From positions 144,453,977-144,517,976 of the forward strand of contig OY754332.1 of assembly GCA_963573305.1 (NCBI GenBank): a DNA stretch of 64,000 nucleotides. Reading direction: 5' to 3'. The position numbers and the translations under genes were made by a program. Numbering within the stretch: position 1 is the stretch's first letter; each line of letters begins with the position of its first letter. The notes under the pieces were generated by a model, which was not told the DNA's origin, did no database searches, and saw only the letters and a list, made by a program, of their open reading frames with translations. This document shows, one piece after another, positions 23,061 to 34,655 of this stretch. The stretch is from Pyrrhosoma nymphula. Its lineage: Eukaryota; Arthropoda; Insecta; Odonata; Coenagrionidae.

Positions 23061-23821
23061 TAATTAGGTTGGGAGTTTTACACTCGGCGACGTTGGATAA
23101 GGATTCTGAGGTGTTATCGGTTTCTCACCGCAAGCTTACGGGCCCGTACGCGGCGCGCCTCTGGGTTTTCTGTTTGCCGTGGTATTTAGGGAAGGGAACG
23201 GCTACATTAGGGGTTTTTTTTACAGATTCGCGTATGTCTTTATCGAGGTCAAAAAAATTTATCTCCACGGAAAAGGTTTTAATCCAACTAAGTCCCGTCG
23301 GTAATTCGTGAGCCCGGTTAGAAAACTTTTGATACTTTTTTCTCAAGTGGGTAAATGTGGAACACTCGCAGTAAAAGTGAAGCAAATACAATAGCTCTGA
23401 CCGTGACATACGCATTTGAGGATCAATGGAGTGATCGTCAATGGTATTTGCCCAATGATATTCACTTTTTTGGTTCGCAGCAGCACATAGTGAAATTCGT
23501 CGAGAATTTGTTTCCTATTTGCTACTTTCTCATGACGAATCAAACTATACTTACGAAGCTTGACAAATCTTAATAATGCATAGAGTTGGTTCCTATTTCG
23601 AAAACTTTAAGCCGGATTTTCGCTATTTTTTGAATCGATGAAATATGCCCGTTCATCAAATTTTAAACCTTCAAGTTTTCATAAATCCGTATACAACACG
23701 AGCTTATAAAATCGCTTCATCTAAAATGTCTTACATTTGAGCTTGATGTAGGCTAACTGTTAAATATAAAGAACTCGTAATGTAAATAAATGTGATTATT
23801 TAATTTTTCCATTTACACTGT
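23061..23821. other. No recognisable feature
   Basis: Composition falls from GC-rich to AT-rich. Small open frames around 23,125-23,573 show no motif. Confidence 0.5.
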
Positions 23822-24570
23822 AAAAAATTAATTAAATAAATTGTTTTTTAATACACCACGTTTTTAAAATGGACTAAAAAGTATAAAATAATTTTCCCAG
23901 GGCCCTTCTAAATTTTTTAGGCTGAATTTTTAGTGGCTATGGAGATATTTGTAAGACTTGAAGAGAAAAACGTGGGGCGCAGGCAACCCATGATAATTAA
24001 GGAGGAGTAAAGGGACCAGGTGTCGTTGAGCAAACTCCCACAGTTAATACCATTTGCAATGCACTGAAATTGGTTGTGAATTCATCCGGATTATCTACTT
24101 CTATTATGTTTTATTTTCAAGTCTTACAAATATCTCCATAACCACTAAAAATTCACCCTTAAAAATTTAGAAGGGCCCTGGGAAAATTATTTTATACTTT
24201 TAAGTCCGTTTTAAAAACGTGGTATATTAAAAAATATTTTTTATTCAATTTATTATTTTTTGGTTTTTAGTCTTATGCCCGGGTGAAAGTTTCCAATCGA
24301 TTTTATATATTTTGATGAGACTCTGACATGGACACGTAGGAAATTCCCGATGTATTTCAGATTCTGTTCAGCTGACAGTGAGTGGAATTGGAATAACTAA
24401 ATAATTAATTGTTATAACATGTAGCTAACATAGCATTGTCATCCACTTCTGACTATGGTTAAAATTTCAAGTCTCTAGCTGATCGTGAAGTTTGTTTAAA
24501 CTCAGTTGCAATATTCCATCCGAACAGACAGACGGACATGACGGAAACCGAACTAATAATAACGTGGTAG
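23822..24570. mobile_element. Foldback-like element copy 2 (complete core plus right arm)
   Basis: The best core of the three. Left inverted repeat from about 23,855 (CCACGTTTTTAAAATGGAC, then a TTTTCCCAGGGCCCTTCTAA stretch, then GTGGCTATGGAGATATTTG) is mirrored at about 24,115-24,230. The unique centre (23,965-24,110) has CGTGGGGCGCAGGCAACC and GACCAGGTGTCGTTGAG. The right arm carries a single copy of the CATCCACTTCT ... ATGGTTAAAAT unit, then a PuPy GACAGACAGACGGACATGACGG motif region and AACTAATAATAACGTG near 24,565. Only AT-rich relics of an arm are seen on the left. Confidence 0.8.
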
Positions 24571-25337
24571 AGTCTATGAACACAAGTAATGATGGGTGGC
24601 TGTCTTAACCCGACCATTTTGCGTGGAATTATATGTGAAAACACACATCAAAGTATCAAAGTCACAGGCGTGCCATTCGTGAGACTGAAATCACAAAATA
24701 ATTTATGCAACTTTTGACATTTACTTGGCCCAGCACGCTTTTTTTCGCAGGAGAAGAATATGTTATTTATCTCTTGAGTATATATTTATATTGTTTCGTG
24801 TACAAAATACACCATTTTCATGCCTTATTCAGAGTATTTTACCATTTTATTCGTTCATTGTGAAAAGCAAGAATGTGAGTGCAGTTGACGGGTTGCTTTG
24901 CTTTGTTAAACTCACGTAATTCTTTCACGCGTGATCGGAAATGTTTTCCGTGTTTCGCAATGATGGCCGAGGAATGAAACCGACATTTAATTGCAAAATA
25001 ATAATCCTGCATGGTAAATAATCGCAATTTAACCTTGAGAGCTTGCTTTTGTATTTGAAATGTTGTTTTACTCGAATGAGATTCTTTCAAAATAGTCCAG
25101 TAAAGAATCCATGCGTGGTAAATCGAATCCAAATCTCGCTGACGTCAACTTCTGATTTGTAAACACCAAGGATGAAGCAATTGGAAGCTAGTGCCGGGGA
25201 AAAGTATCAGAGAATTGTTTTTTTGCAACATACTGCATGGAGTTATCCATATTTCATGATAAAAATTTCCTTTTATATGTTAAGGCGCTCCATGAAGTAT
25301 ATCGATACGAAATAAGTGTGGTAACTACGAAAATTTC
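24571..25337. other. No recognisable feature
   Basis: AT-rich DNA, nothing recognised. Confidence 0.55.
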
Positions 25338-25342
25338 GCAAG

Positions 25343-25392
<50 letters not shown>

Positions 25393-25397
25393 CTTGC
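25338..25397. repeat. 60-bp perfect palindrome built on a (TA)n array
   Basis: GCAAGTAA, then (TA)n, then TTACTTGC: the microsatellite is capped by unique 8-base ends that are exact reverse complements. The whole 60 bases can fold as one hairpin. Confidence 0.9.
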
Positions 25398-26527
25398 ATT
25401 TTGGAGTGCTGTAATTTGAACTGGCTATTAATTATTAATTGTTGACAGAGGTAGTTTCATGTTCTGAATAAATGCATGACTTATTTTCTCACCGTAGGAC
25501 ATCGAAAGAATTATTGCGACTGACTCCAATAACAGAGTCGGTAATACTAGTTTCAAATGAATTTTATCATGAAGCATATTCGGGTCAGATGACAAGTTAA
25601 ATTCACCAATTAAGCCTATAAACGAGAGATCACAAATCCATTTTAGAGAGATTAGGAAAATGGAGTTTGAGAAAGAATCTTTATGAACTTGGATTGGAAA
25701 TATATTAATAACGGGAAACATTAATTAGAAAGTCTCATAGTCTCCAATTAATTTTGTTATGACTTCCAGCGAAAAGCTAATACTACTGTCTCTCGAGGAT
25801 ATGTTTTCATTAAGGGACGAATATCGCCGTCGGTCGCATGGCTCTCAAGCAATTTCCGACAGCGAGTACCTGTGCTTGGATTTCATGGCAGCTTCATGTG
25901 GCTCTACAATTTGCTCCTCTCACGCCTGTGATCATATTGGGGTGTTTCCATGGTAACCAACGCTTCGCCTGGATGAAAATGCGAGAATATTTCGAAGAAT
26001 CCGGATGTCTACTGCCTTGTGGAGATATTGGTGGAGGAGGTTACATTAGCGAAAGGATGAGGAACACGACAAGACAGGTGGGTGTAATTGCTCTAATTAC
26101 GACACTTTTATTTATTTGATAAAAATCGTCCGAAGAGGTACGACCTTGCAAAGGAATGACACGACAAAACATTTGCTTAATTTCTTTGAGCTAGGAGAAA
26201 ACATGGATTCTACATGAAAAAGCGTCATTTTACTGGAAGAAATGCCATTTTGGCAGATTATCCACTAAGTTGAGTTTTGTGCTGCAGAGCAGGCTTTTTA
26301 TTTAACACGAGATATATTATTAACCATCTTTGTTTGTCGTCATAATTCTTGTCCTGCGTGTTTGAGAATATGATCAACAAGTTCCAATAGTAATTTTTTC
26401 AAATAGTGCATGTTCCCCACTGATGGGCTCCAAAACGCCAAAAAATCTTGTTTCGTCGAATGCCCACCAGCATTGTCCATATACATAATTGTGTGTTTAA
26501 CGGGGTGATCAATTTTTCATATCCTGC
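25398..26527. other. No recognisable feature
   Basis: Short open frames, for example 25,759-26,119 on the plus strand, have no recognised domain. Confidence 0.5.
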
Positions 26528-26810
26528 CTGGGGGGGGGAGGGAGTGGGCTTGGCCCTCGTGATATTAAGGCACGTACGCTTCATTCGCTAATGAAAATCA
26601 AAGGAAATGAAAAACTTGGAGATTATTGGAGACCGAGAGAGGCAATTCTGGGGGAGCTCGTTGGGTGGTAAGTAGGAGGAGAGGTGGCGGTGGGCTGGGG
26701 TGGGGGTGTCGATGGGGAGGTCGGAGGGTGAGGACGAGGCGAGGGGTCAGGCGGGAAGGGCCGGCAGAGAAGGGAGGGGTGAGAAGGGGGTTGTGGAAGC
26801 AGACCCGTGG
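26528..26810. other. G-rich, purine-biased tract
   Basis: A G run at about 26,530-26,541 and a G-rich segment at 26,640-26,800 on the plus strand. Low-complexity translations only. Confidence 0.6.
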
Positions 26811-28546
26811 ACATATTCGAAGATCTAAAGGCCATTCTTATCAAAATGGACGCTGGAGAAAAAGACGAGAGAGGAAATTGCTTTGTTTTTACTTGACTTT
26901 TCCTCCTGCCGGTTGAAAGGGGCGATTTAAGGCATCTAATGATGCATCCACTCTCCAATCTCCTCTCAATACCTCATTTCTCTTTTTTCAGAATGACTGA
27001 GCGAGAACATAAGATGAGATTAGATAACAGATGGCGCCTCTAAATACAGTAGTTAAGTTTGACTCTCTTTGCGAATTATAACCGGACCTATATAGTAGTT
27101 TCGAGTAAGAGGAATATTGTGGCATAAAAGGATTTCTTTAGCTCATTTTGACTTCACGTGTGTTAAGGTATAAGCTCTTTTTACAGTATTAAGTTTGCGG
27201 GAATATACATGAGTTAAGTATATATATGGCGCCTTTACATGCAATAAATAGTTTTAGTTTTGGCAGAACCATTTTTATTTATTGTTAGGTATAGTCTGGC
27301 GAATATTGTGCCATAATTCCTATTTTGGTGAATTACTTTAGATTCGAATGCATGGAGAAAAAGTAATTTATTTTCCAAAATGAGTGGGAATTATTTGTGA
27401 TTTGGGTATGGATGTGAGAGAAGTTAAGAAAAGTGTAAGAACGTTCTTAGTAAATTGTTTGGGGATGGATTTTGTGTGGAGTAATGGCTTACCATTCTGA
27501 GGGTTTGGGGTTTTTATGCCGGCAATGGAGGAGATTTTTCAGTAGAATGCTGATCCCTAATTAGGCTCCATGGGGATAACTCTTCAAGTGTAGTGCTACG
27601 TCCGTTGAAATGTGGGCCCCTTAACGTCATTTAGTAGCAGCTAAAGCCGACGCTGGGTTTCTTTCCACCCTTCTTCCATTACCAAACTATCATATCCTTG
27701 ACAACCTTCTCGCATGTGTAGCAAATTCCCTCAGTTGTATATCTCCTCCCCAAATAACCAATTAACCGAAAATACGTTTGAGGTATTATATGAAGGATTC
27801 TTCAGTTCTATTTAAATAATAATATTCTTAATTAAGTTGTGAACTATTAGTCATGCAGTCATTTCCCAGTGAATGTAGCCATAACTTAGTGAATGTAGAC
27901 TTCTTTAAGCCTACAGTTACGTTAAGTTTTCGCCGATGTGTTCTTTTAAGCCAGAAAATAATTATCTTTCATTCTAGTAAATACTTCCGCGATGTTTTCC
28001 TACTTGAGTCCGTAGAGAATCTTCCTCATGTTGCTTGTCCACTGACGGAAGTCATGAAAAGGCAACCAACGCACGAATGCACACAAAGTCCTCTCAAAGT
28101 ATCAAATTAGCGTACTACTAATGAAAGACCCGGCGGAAAGATTTTTTCCCGGCGTATGAATTAAGTGAGCTCTTCCCAGGTTTTCTACAAGATTTATCTT
28201 GTAGTCTTATTTCTTCTAAATCTGTCATTCGAATAAGGTTTTTAAGTCGTATTATTGTGTGAAATATGGCCAAACTAATATAGCTCTTTTTCGTTAACTT
28301 TCAAACACTGTGTCTTGAAACATTTTGTGAAAAATTACTTTAGGAAGGCATGAATAAAGGAAAATTATCATTGATTGAATTATGTCAGCAACATTTTCTG
28401 TCTGTAGTATATTTTCCTCAACAATAATTAAATTAATATGAAATTTTGCGAATCTTTTATTGCTACATTCATGCTATGTGCTTACTCCGTAATTTACGGC
28501 TTGATGTATTGTTTTGCTCTCCCGACTGTTAAGAATATATGGAAAT
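26811..28546. other. No recognisable feature
   Basis: AT-rich. A GGCGCCT word recurs in similar context at 27,033 and 27,228, but no defined repeat could be drawn. Confidence 0.5.
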
Positions 28547-28660
28547 CGCCACGAGATAAAATCGGCTCGGACCGGGAATCGAACCACTAACCTTTGGCTG
28601 GCCAGGACAATGCGCTGACCACTAAGCTACCCATGCTTCCTAATTCCCGTGGCAATTAAC
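28547..28660 (-). repeat. tRNA-derived SINE head, minus strand
   Basis: On the minus strand a tRNA-like head can be read: A box TAGCTTAGTGG (complement of 28,619-28,629) and B box GGTTCGATTCC (complement of 28,575-28,585), followed by a GCCGATTTTATCTCG stretch that is shared with the plus-strand neighbour. Only about 110 bases remain. Confidence 0.7.
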
Positions 28661-28684
28661 ATCCATTTCTCTTGTATCCTCCTA

Positions 28685-28940
28685 AATTACCATGGGAATT
28701 AAGAAGCCTGGGTAGCGTACTGGTGGGCTCATTGTCCCGGCAAGCCAAAGGTTCGTTGTTCGATTCCTGGTCTAGGCCGATTTTATCTCGCGGTAATTTC
28801 TACGTAGGCATTGCATAGCCGTATTTTCGGCAGTCATGAATATCTTCCTAAGCTGAGGAAGATACTTCAAATGTCGATTAAGACTTGAAGTAGGAGTGAA
28901 TACCTGGGAACGGCTTCCGTCCGAAGTCCCAAGTCTGGTG
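28685..28940 (+). repeat. tRNA-derived SINE, plus strand, opposed to the one at 28,547
   Basis: Same family as the minus-strand copy. The A box is TAGCGTACTGG (28,713-28,723) and the B box region is TGTTCGATTCC (28,757-28,767). The body continues through CGATTTTATCTCGCGG and TATTTTCGGCAGTCATG to about 28,940. The two heads face away from a 30-40 base spacer, forming an inverted pair. Both A boxes have substitutions. Confidence 0.7.
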
Positions 28941-31900
28941 CTGTTGCTACGTGCTCGTTTATATCCTTGAGGAAATGCGACATTTATAAGGGGAAAATGC
29001 TACGGTGAATTTTTCAATGTTTTCCAATCCTTAAGTATGCTCTCCCGTGTGTGTGGGCTCATGTTATTGTGATCGATATTGAGGTAGGATGAGCATATTT
29101 TGAAACCCCAAAATGCGGACACCCTCAACGGGATTGATCAACAAAGAAAACTAAGTACCGCCAAATTAAACATTATTCGTTCAATTAAATACTGTCAAAT
29201 AGCTATATTCCACGGGAACCCCTCCCCCTCCCCGCCTCGCCCCCCCCATTATCTGCCATCGCCCCAATCCCTGCCTCGTGTCACAGAGCGATCTGATAGC
29301 CAAGCATGAACTATTTCTAACCCATGGTGGACCAGTAGTGCCGTCTATCAATATTTCGTTTACGTTTTTGTACAGAGTAAATAGCACACCACGAAGAGCC
29401 ATAAATGATGCCATCCCCTGGATTCAGCTAAATCGAAAGCCCCGCGGCGTGGCGATCGTCGTCTATCGCCGTCTATAGCCCTAAATCGAAAGCACCCTAA
29501 CAGATCGCCAACGACGTAATTCAATCATCGATATAAAAATATATTTAACTAATTGGTGATACGATATGAAAACAAAAATCAAAAGATCTTACTTCCCAAA
29601 AATTAATGAAGCGGACATTAGCAGAAATCGTAAAAATGTACGCGGACGCAACATTAAAAGTCGATAATACGGACATGTCCGCATACATGAGGACGTATGG
29701 TAGCCCTCTGTTGGTGCAATGGAAAATTCACTTCTCTGGGAAGTGATTGGAGAAGATGCATAAGGTTTTCCAGTTTAGTGATGGCATTTCTTAGTCTTCT
29801 CTAAAAAAAATATCTATGAGTGGACTTCGGCTGTTTGCACTTCTGCTTCAATATGCAGCTATTGATGGAGAGAGAAGCATCTTATTGGGACGAGCCATCC
29901 ACTCTTGTGGGGAATATTGTAAGTATGACCATAAAGATTGCCAAGATGGATTTACTAATTAATTGTTCTCTTATTATTTATTGAATTAGTTATGATATTA
30001 AGCTGAATGCTATAAGGGTATTGTGTATATGAAGGAGTGTGTTTGCAATCTTCAATTTGTTTGAAAAATTGGTGAGTTTTTAGCTTAAATTCAGTACGCA
30101 GGGTGTTTCAGGAGGAATCGGCGTGAATTGAGGAGGTGGTACGGGAAGTGGTTTTAAGCATTTGGCACTTGATGAGCGCGGGGTGGCAACTCCTTAGCGA
30201 TGGCAACGCAAACCGTGAGGCCTAACGAAGGAAGTGGCGGAGAAGGAAATTGGCGAATTTTAGAAAATAATCATCAGGTCCGAAAAATTTGTCCTTCCAT
30301 GACGTTTCCTCCTCTTAATTGAATTTACCAGATGAAGTAGGAAATGAATTTTTTAAATGCATTAAAGGTATTGAGATTTTTTCATCGTAGTTTTGCTACG
30401 CCGTATCTTAAAGGTACAAGATACGAAATTATAAATTTTTGGTATCAATGTAATTTCCGCGAGCAATAATTACGAAATAAATAAGAGCCTCGGGCCTGTG
30501 ATTTCCCCCTTTATTCGCTAATTGAATCACTCTCCAATGCCCATCTAAATGAAATATCAAAACGGATTAAAAATAAATGTACTTATAAATATACTGATAA
30601 ATACCGGAGTTAGGGAAGCTCAATGATTTTAATGGAAAAAAGCGCAGCTTTTGCAGGCCAAACGTTTATCATTAGACTGGAAAAACACGAAAAAAAACTT
30701 ATTTTTTAAAAGTTAGATTTTACGTCTATCCTAAATGCAAATTTTATTACTATTTCTTTCCGGCGCAATATAGATAGGTACGGAGAATTATTTTAGGTGT
30801 TTTATCTCATTGTTAAAATTATTGAAAAAGAAAGACTTAAGCTCAATTCTTGTGGTTTGGTGAATTTCGTACCGATTTCGAAACTATGGAGCGCTCTATC
30901 AAACATTCAGTTTAACTTGCTCTCGGAAGGAAGTGACGTAGCCTGTATTCGCTAATGGTATTGAGTTGCCTCAATTTCTCTTTTTGTATGTTCATAGGGC
31001 GAATTCCTGCAGTCTTGTTGTGGCCAGATAACGATAAAAACCTGACGTAGCGTAATCCACAGGAACCGCTGAGTTTCATGCTGATAATGCTGAATGATTA
31101 GTTTCGAGCATCAGGAGATTTCTTTTTCGATTCAGTGGCCCGGAGAACCTGAAAGACAGAACTCTGGCGCAAAACACCTTGATAGATTTACTGAAAAGAT
31201 AAAGCTTCAATTCTATTAAAGCCTTTAATCATAAACAGAACCATTAAAAGTTAGAATAAATTAGCATTTTTTCCTTAGAGTGGACGCAAAAGGAAAAATG
31301 CTAAACAAAACATTTTTATAATTAATAAAAACCCAAGTAATTAAAAGACTGGCTTTTTTGCAATGTGAGTTATACATTTGCACTTTAATATTTTAACTCC
31401 ATATAAAGGTCAAATTTTTAAATGAAGTGCGCTGATTTTTAACGCTGATTTCAAATCATAGTCTTAAAGTAAACCATTTCATGCGAAAATAATCCTTTTT
31501 TAGGGAAAAAGTCTATTGAAAAGCAAAGGACTTGAAGTTTTGAACAGGCCCCGCAAAAAGACACCCCATCACTACCTGTCGCCGTGGTAAAATAATCCTC
31601 ACGTGGGGATGTGTATGCGAGCCGCCATCAGCTTGGTCGTACTCGGCGGAATATATCTTTGTTATATATAAATATATATCCATTAGCCCCCGAGCGCGTT
31701 CTGCCCGCCTTGTAATCCCCGTCTCTCCCTCCCTCCTCTGCGGTGGCCAGTCCCTCCACCATCCCACCCTCCCTCCCCTTTCCCTCCACACACCCCTCCC
31801 CCGCCCACCCTGAGAACGAACTGTGAGTGCCAGGAATCGTGTCTCGGCTCAGGCAGCCCTTTTTCTCAAATACTTACGCAAACCTGCATTAATATAATGC

Positions 31901-33626
31901 AAGGTTGCCATATCGGTCCAACTCGGTGGAAAAACACTAAGTTCCTCCCCTAGCTTCCCCTTTTTTTGGTGTTGCTGTTTGTCGAGACGTTTAAAGGCTT
32001 CGGTTGAATCCAATCAACACGAATCCTTTTATTTCATCGAACAGTTTTCAACTGAAAACTCCCGTATATAATGGTATTACCTACCTGGGACCTATCCGAT
32101 TGAGGTCTTGATGTAGCACGATTCGGCTGTTGGTGATTTTCAGCGAAACGGATACGTGTGAAATGCAAGTAATGCATTGATCTCGGTGGAAATGACGACA
32201 GAGATGAAATAATTAGGGAGAGTGAGGCTCGCTCATCCTTTTGCAAGAATAGATTTGGAAGCATGACGCGATATGTTCATGAATTTTTCAGAATATATGT
32301 GTTATCCAAAATATTGCTAGCGATATCACACGGACGTCCTTTCAAAGCACTCCAGTTGCCTCGTCATCTAATGGTTACTTTGAGCACACTTAAAGCTAGC
32401 GGGATTTGGCATATTTGACCATGGAGACTCGGATGTAATTGGCGAATACCAAGATTTTAATTTCAGTCTTCATGGAGCTTGGTTCTCCCACCCTGCTTAT
32501 TTAACTCAGTATATTTAACCAACAGATCAAAGCTTTTTTTCACAAAATATTTATTTATTATATTTTTTGCATGAATACCTATTTTATGTTATTTTTAAAG
32601 CATTTTTGGTTTTAAATGACGACTAAGCCCTGTAAAAATGGCATTATATAATGCATCCTGTTTTGAGTATCAGCCTTTTTATGTACGCAGAGATAATTTT
32701 AAGTGTCTGCCTCTTACGGATTGAATCGAAAAGACTTTGCCGAGAAAGTTATATACCCAAAATAAGTGATCGTAGAAATAATTGTAATGTGCCTTGTAAT
32801 ATTGTTAAGGGATAGCAGGAAATAATAAACCCGTGATGTGAAAAACTATGCGGTCCGTGCTCTCGTTTCAGGACGACATGAAATTCGTTTGGAATTCTTG
32901 TGTTCCCAAGCCCAATTCTTGTCATGGTGAAAGGTACTGCGAAGCCAAGTAGCATAGCTGTGTATAATAAATCCATTGAAAATATAAAAAAACGGCGTTA
33001 GTATCATGATATATTAAAAACTCAAACGAAGAATGTTAAAGAGTATGGTGGGTATTACTCAACCAAACCTCGCATATACCACTAGAGTGTTACCGTATGG
33101 GAATTGAGAGCGACAGGAAATGTGTGCATATCATGGTAGGCTCTAGAATTGAAATATAAGTACAGTAAATGAATCCGTGGTTTCATTGATATATTCATGA
33201 CAATGGTTTCAAGAGCAATTATAATAAATGTGATAAAATAAATAAAAAATAATATGATATCGGGTCATCTCATTGGAATGAACTAATTGGCGATTTCAGT
33301 TCATTGAACTTGTGACGGTCGTATAACACTCAGCATTTACTAAACAATACTGCCTAAAACACTTCAACATGATTGAAATAAGTCCACTTTGAGGGATTTC
33401 ATGGAAGAATAGCTTGGCCTGTAAGGGCTTATTGTGGGATGATAGATTTTACTAAGATAATTTTTACTTACTTTCAATCGGGATGAAAGAGCTTTGTATT
33501 TCGGGGAAAGACTTAGAATAGATAAGTGAATTCGTAAGAGAAAAATGAATAGCGCTAAAAAAGCTCATGGAAATTTTAACAAGAGCGATTGGAGACATAT
33601 ACAGAATCTTATTTTGTAGCGTAGTT
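28941..33626. other. No recognisable gene; C-rich tracts at 29,218-29,250 and 31,710-31,805
   Basis: Long AT-rich stretch with unrelated small open frames. Two pyrimidine-rich tracts interrupt it. No domain, tRNA box or TE protein could be read on either strand. Confidence 0.5.
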
Positions 33627-34655
33627 TTTAACACGTTTTTACTAGTTCGGTTTCCGTCATGTCTGTCTGTCTGTTCGGGTGGAATATTGCAACCGAGTTT
33701 AAACTAACATCCCGATCAGCTAGAGACTTGAAATTTTAACCTTAGCTCAGAATTGGATGGCAATGAAATATTAGCTATTAATTAACAATAAATTGATTAA
33801 TATATTTCCTGATGTACTAGTAGAGGCTTGTAATTTTAACTATAGCTCAGAATTTAGCTAATTAATTGTTATAACATGTAGCTAGAAGACCTAGCTACAT
33901 GTTACAACAATTAATTAATTAACGAATCATTAATTTAAAAACTTCCTGATGTGCTTGGAGAGGCTCGAAACTTTAACTGTCGCTCGAAACTGGATGCCAA
34001 TGCATCATTTGCTGTATGTTACAATAATTAATTTAATTCCACACACTGTCAACTGAACAAAATCTGAAATACATCGGGAATTTCCTGTGTGTCCCTGTCA
34101 GAGTCTCATCAAGATCGTACGTAATGATATCGTATGATATACGTATATGCGTATGTACGTATGTACGTATATGATCGTATGTAATCGTAGATGTATAAAA
34201 TCGATTGGAAACTTTCACCCGGACATAAGACTAAAAAGCAGATAATAATTAATCAATTAAAATATTTTTTTAATATACCACGTTTTTAAAACGGACTAAA
34301 AAGTATAGAATAATTTTCCCTGGGCCCTTCTACATTTTTGAGGGTGAATATTTAGTGGCTATGGAGGTATGTGTAATACTTGAAGAGAAAAACGTGGGGC
34401 GCAGGCAACCTATGATAATTAAGGGACCAGGTGTCGTTGAGAAAACTCCCACAATTAATGCCATTTGCAATGCACTGAAATTGGTTGTGAATTCATCCGG
34501 ATCATCTACGGCCTACGCCCTACGTTTGTTCTCTTCAGGTATTTTTCTTTTCAGGTCTCCATAGCCACTAAAAATTCACTCTCAAAAATTTAGAAGGGCC
34601 CAGGGAAAATTATTTTATACTTTTTAGTCCGTTTTAAAAACGTATTATATTTAAA
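33627..34655. mobile_element. Foldback-like element copy 3 (left arm plus core)
   Basis: Here the arm lies left of the core and is inverted compared with copies 1 and 2: it begins TTTTAACACGTTTTTACTAG at 33,627 and carries CCGTCATGTCTGTCTGTC, the complement of the right-arm end of copies 1 and 2. It holds about three diverged subunits, one forming a near-perfect hairpin at 33,861-33,915. A (TATACG/TACG)-type microsatellite at 34,115-34,190 has expanded in the arm. The core (34,273-34,650) has both inverted repeats and the centre in the same orientation as the other copies. Confidence 0.8.
33861..33915. repeat. Hairpin inside the foldback arm, 24 of 25 paired
   Basis: ATTAATTGTTATAACATG followed by TAGCTAG (33,861-33,885) pairs with 33,891-33,915 around an AAGAC loop, with a single mismatch. 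It arises from two oppositely oriented subunit ends. Confidence 0.85.

Noticed and set aside
25759..26119. Two overlapping plus-strand open frames as a small gene
   Set aside because: No domain, no splice or start context, and both are short enough to be chance frames.
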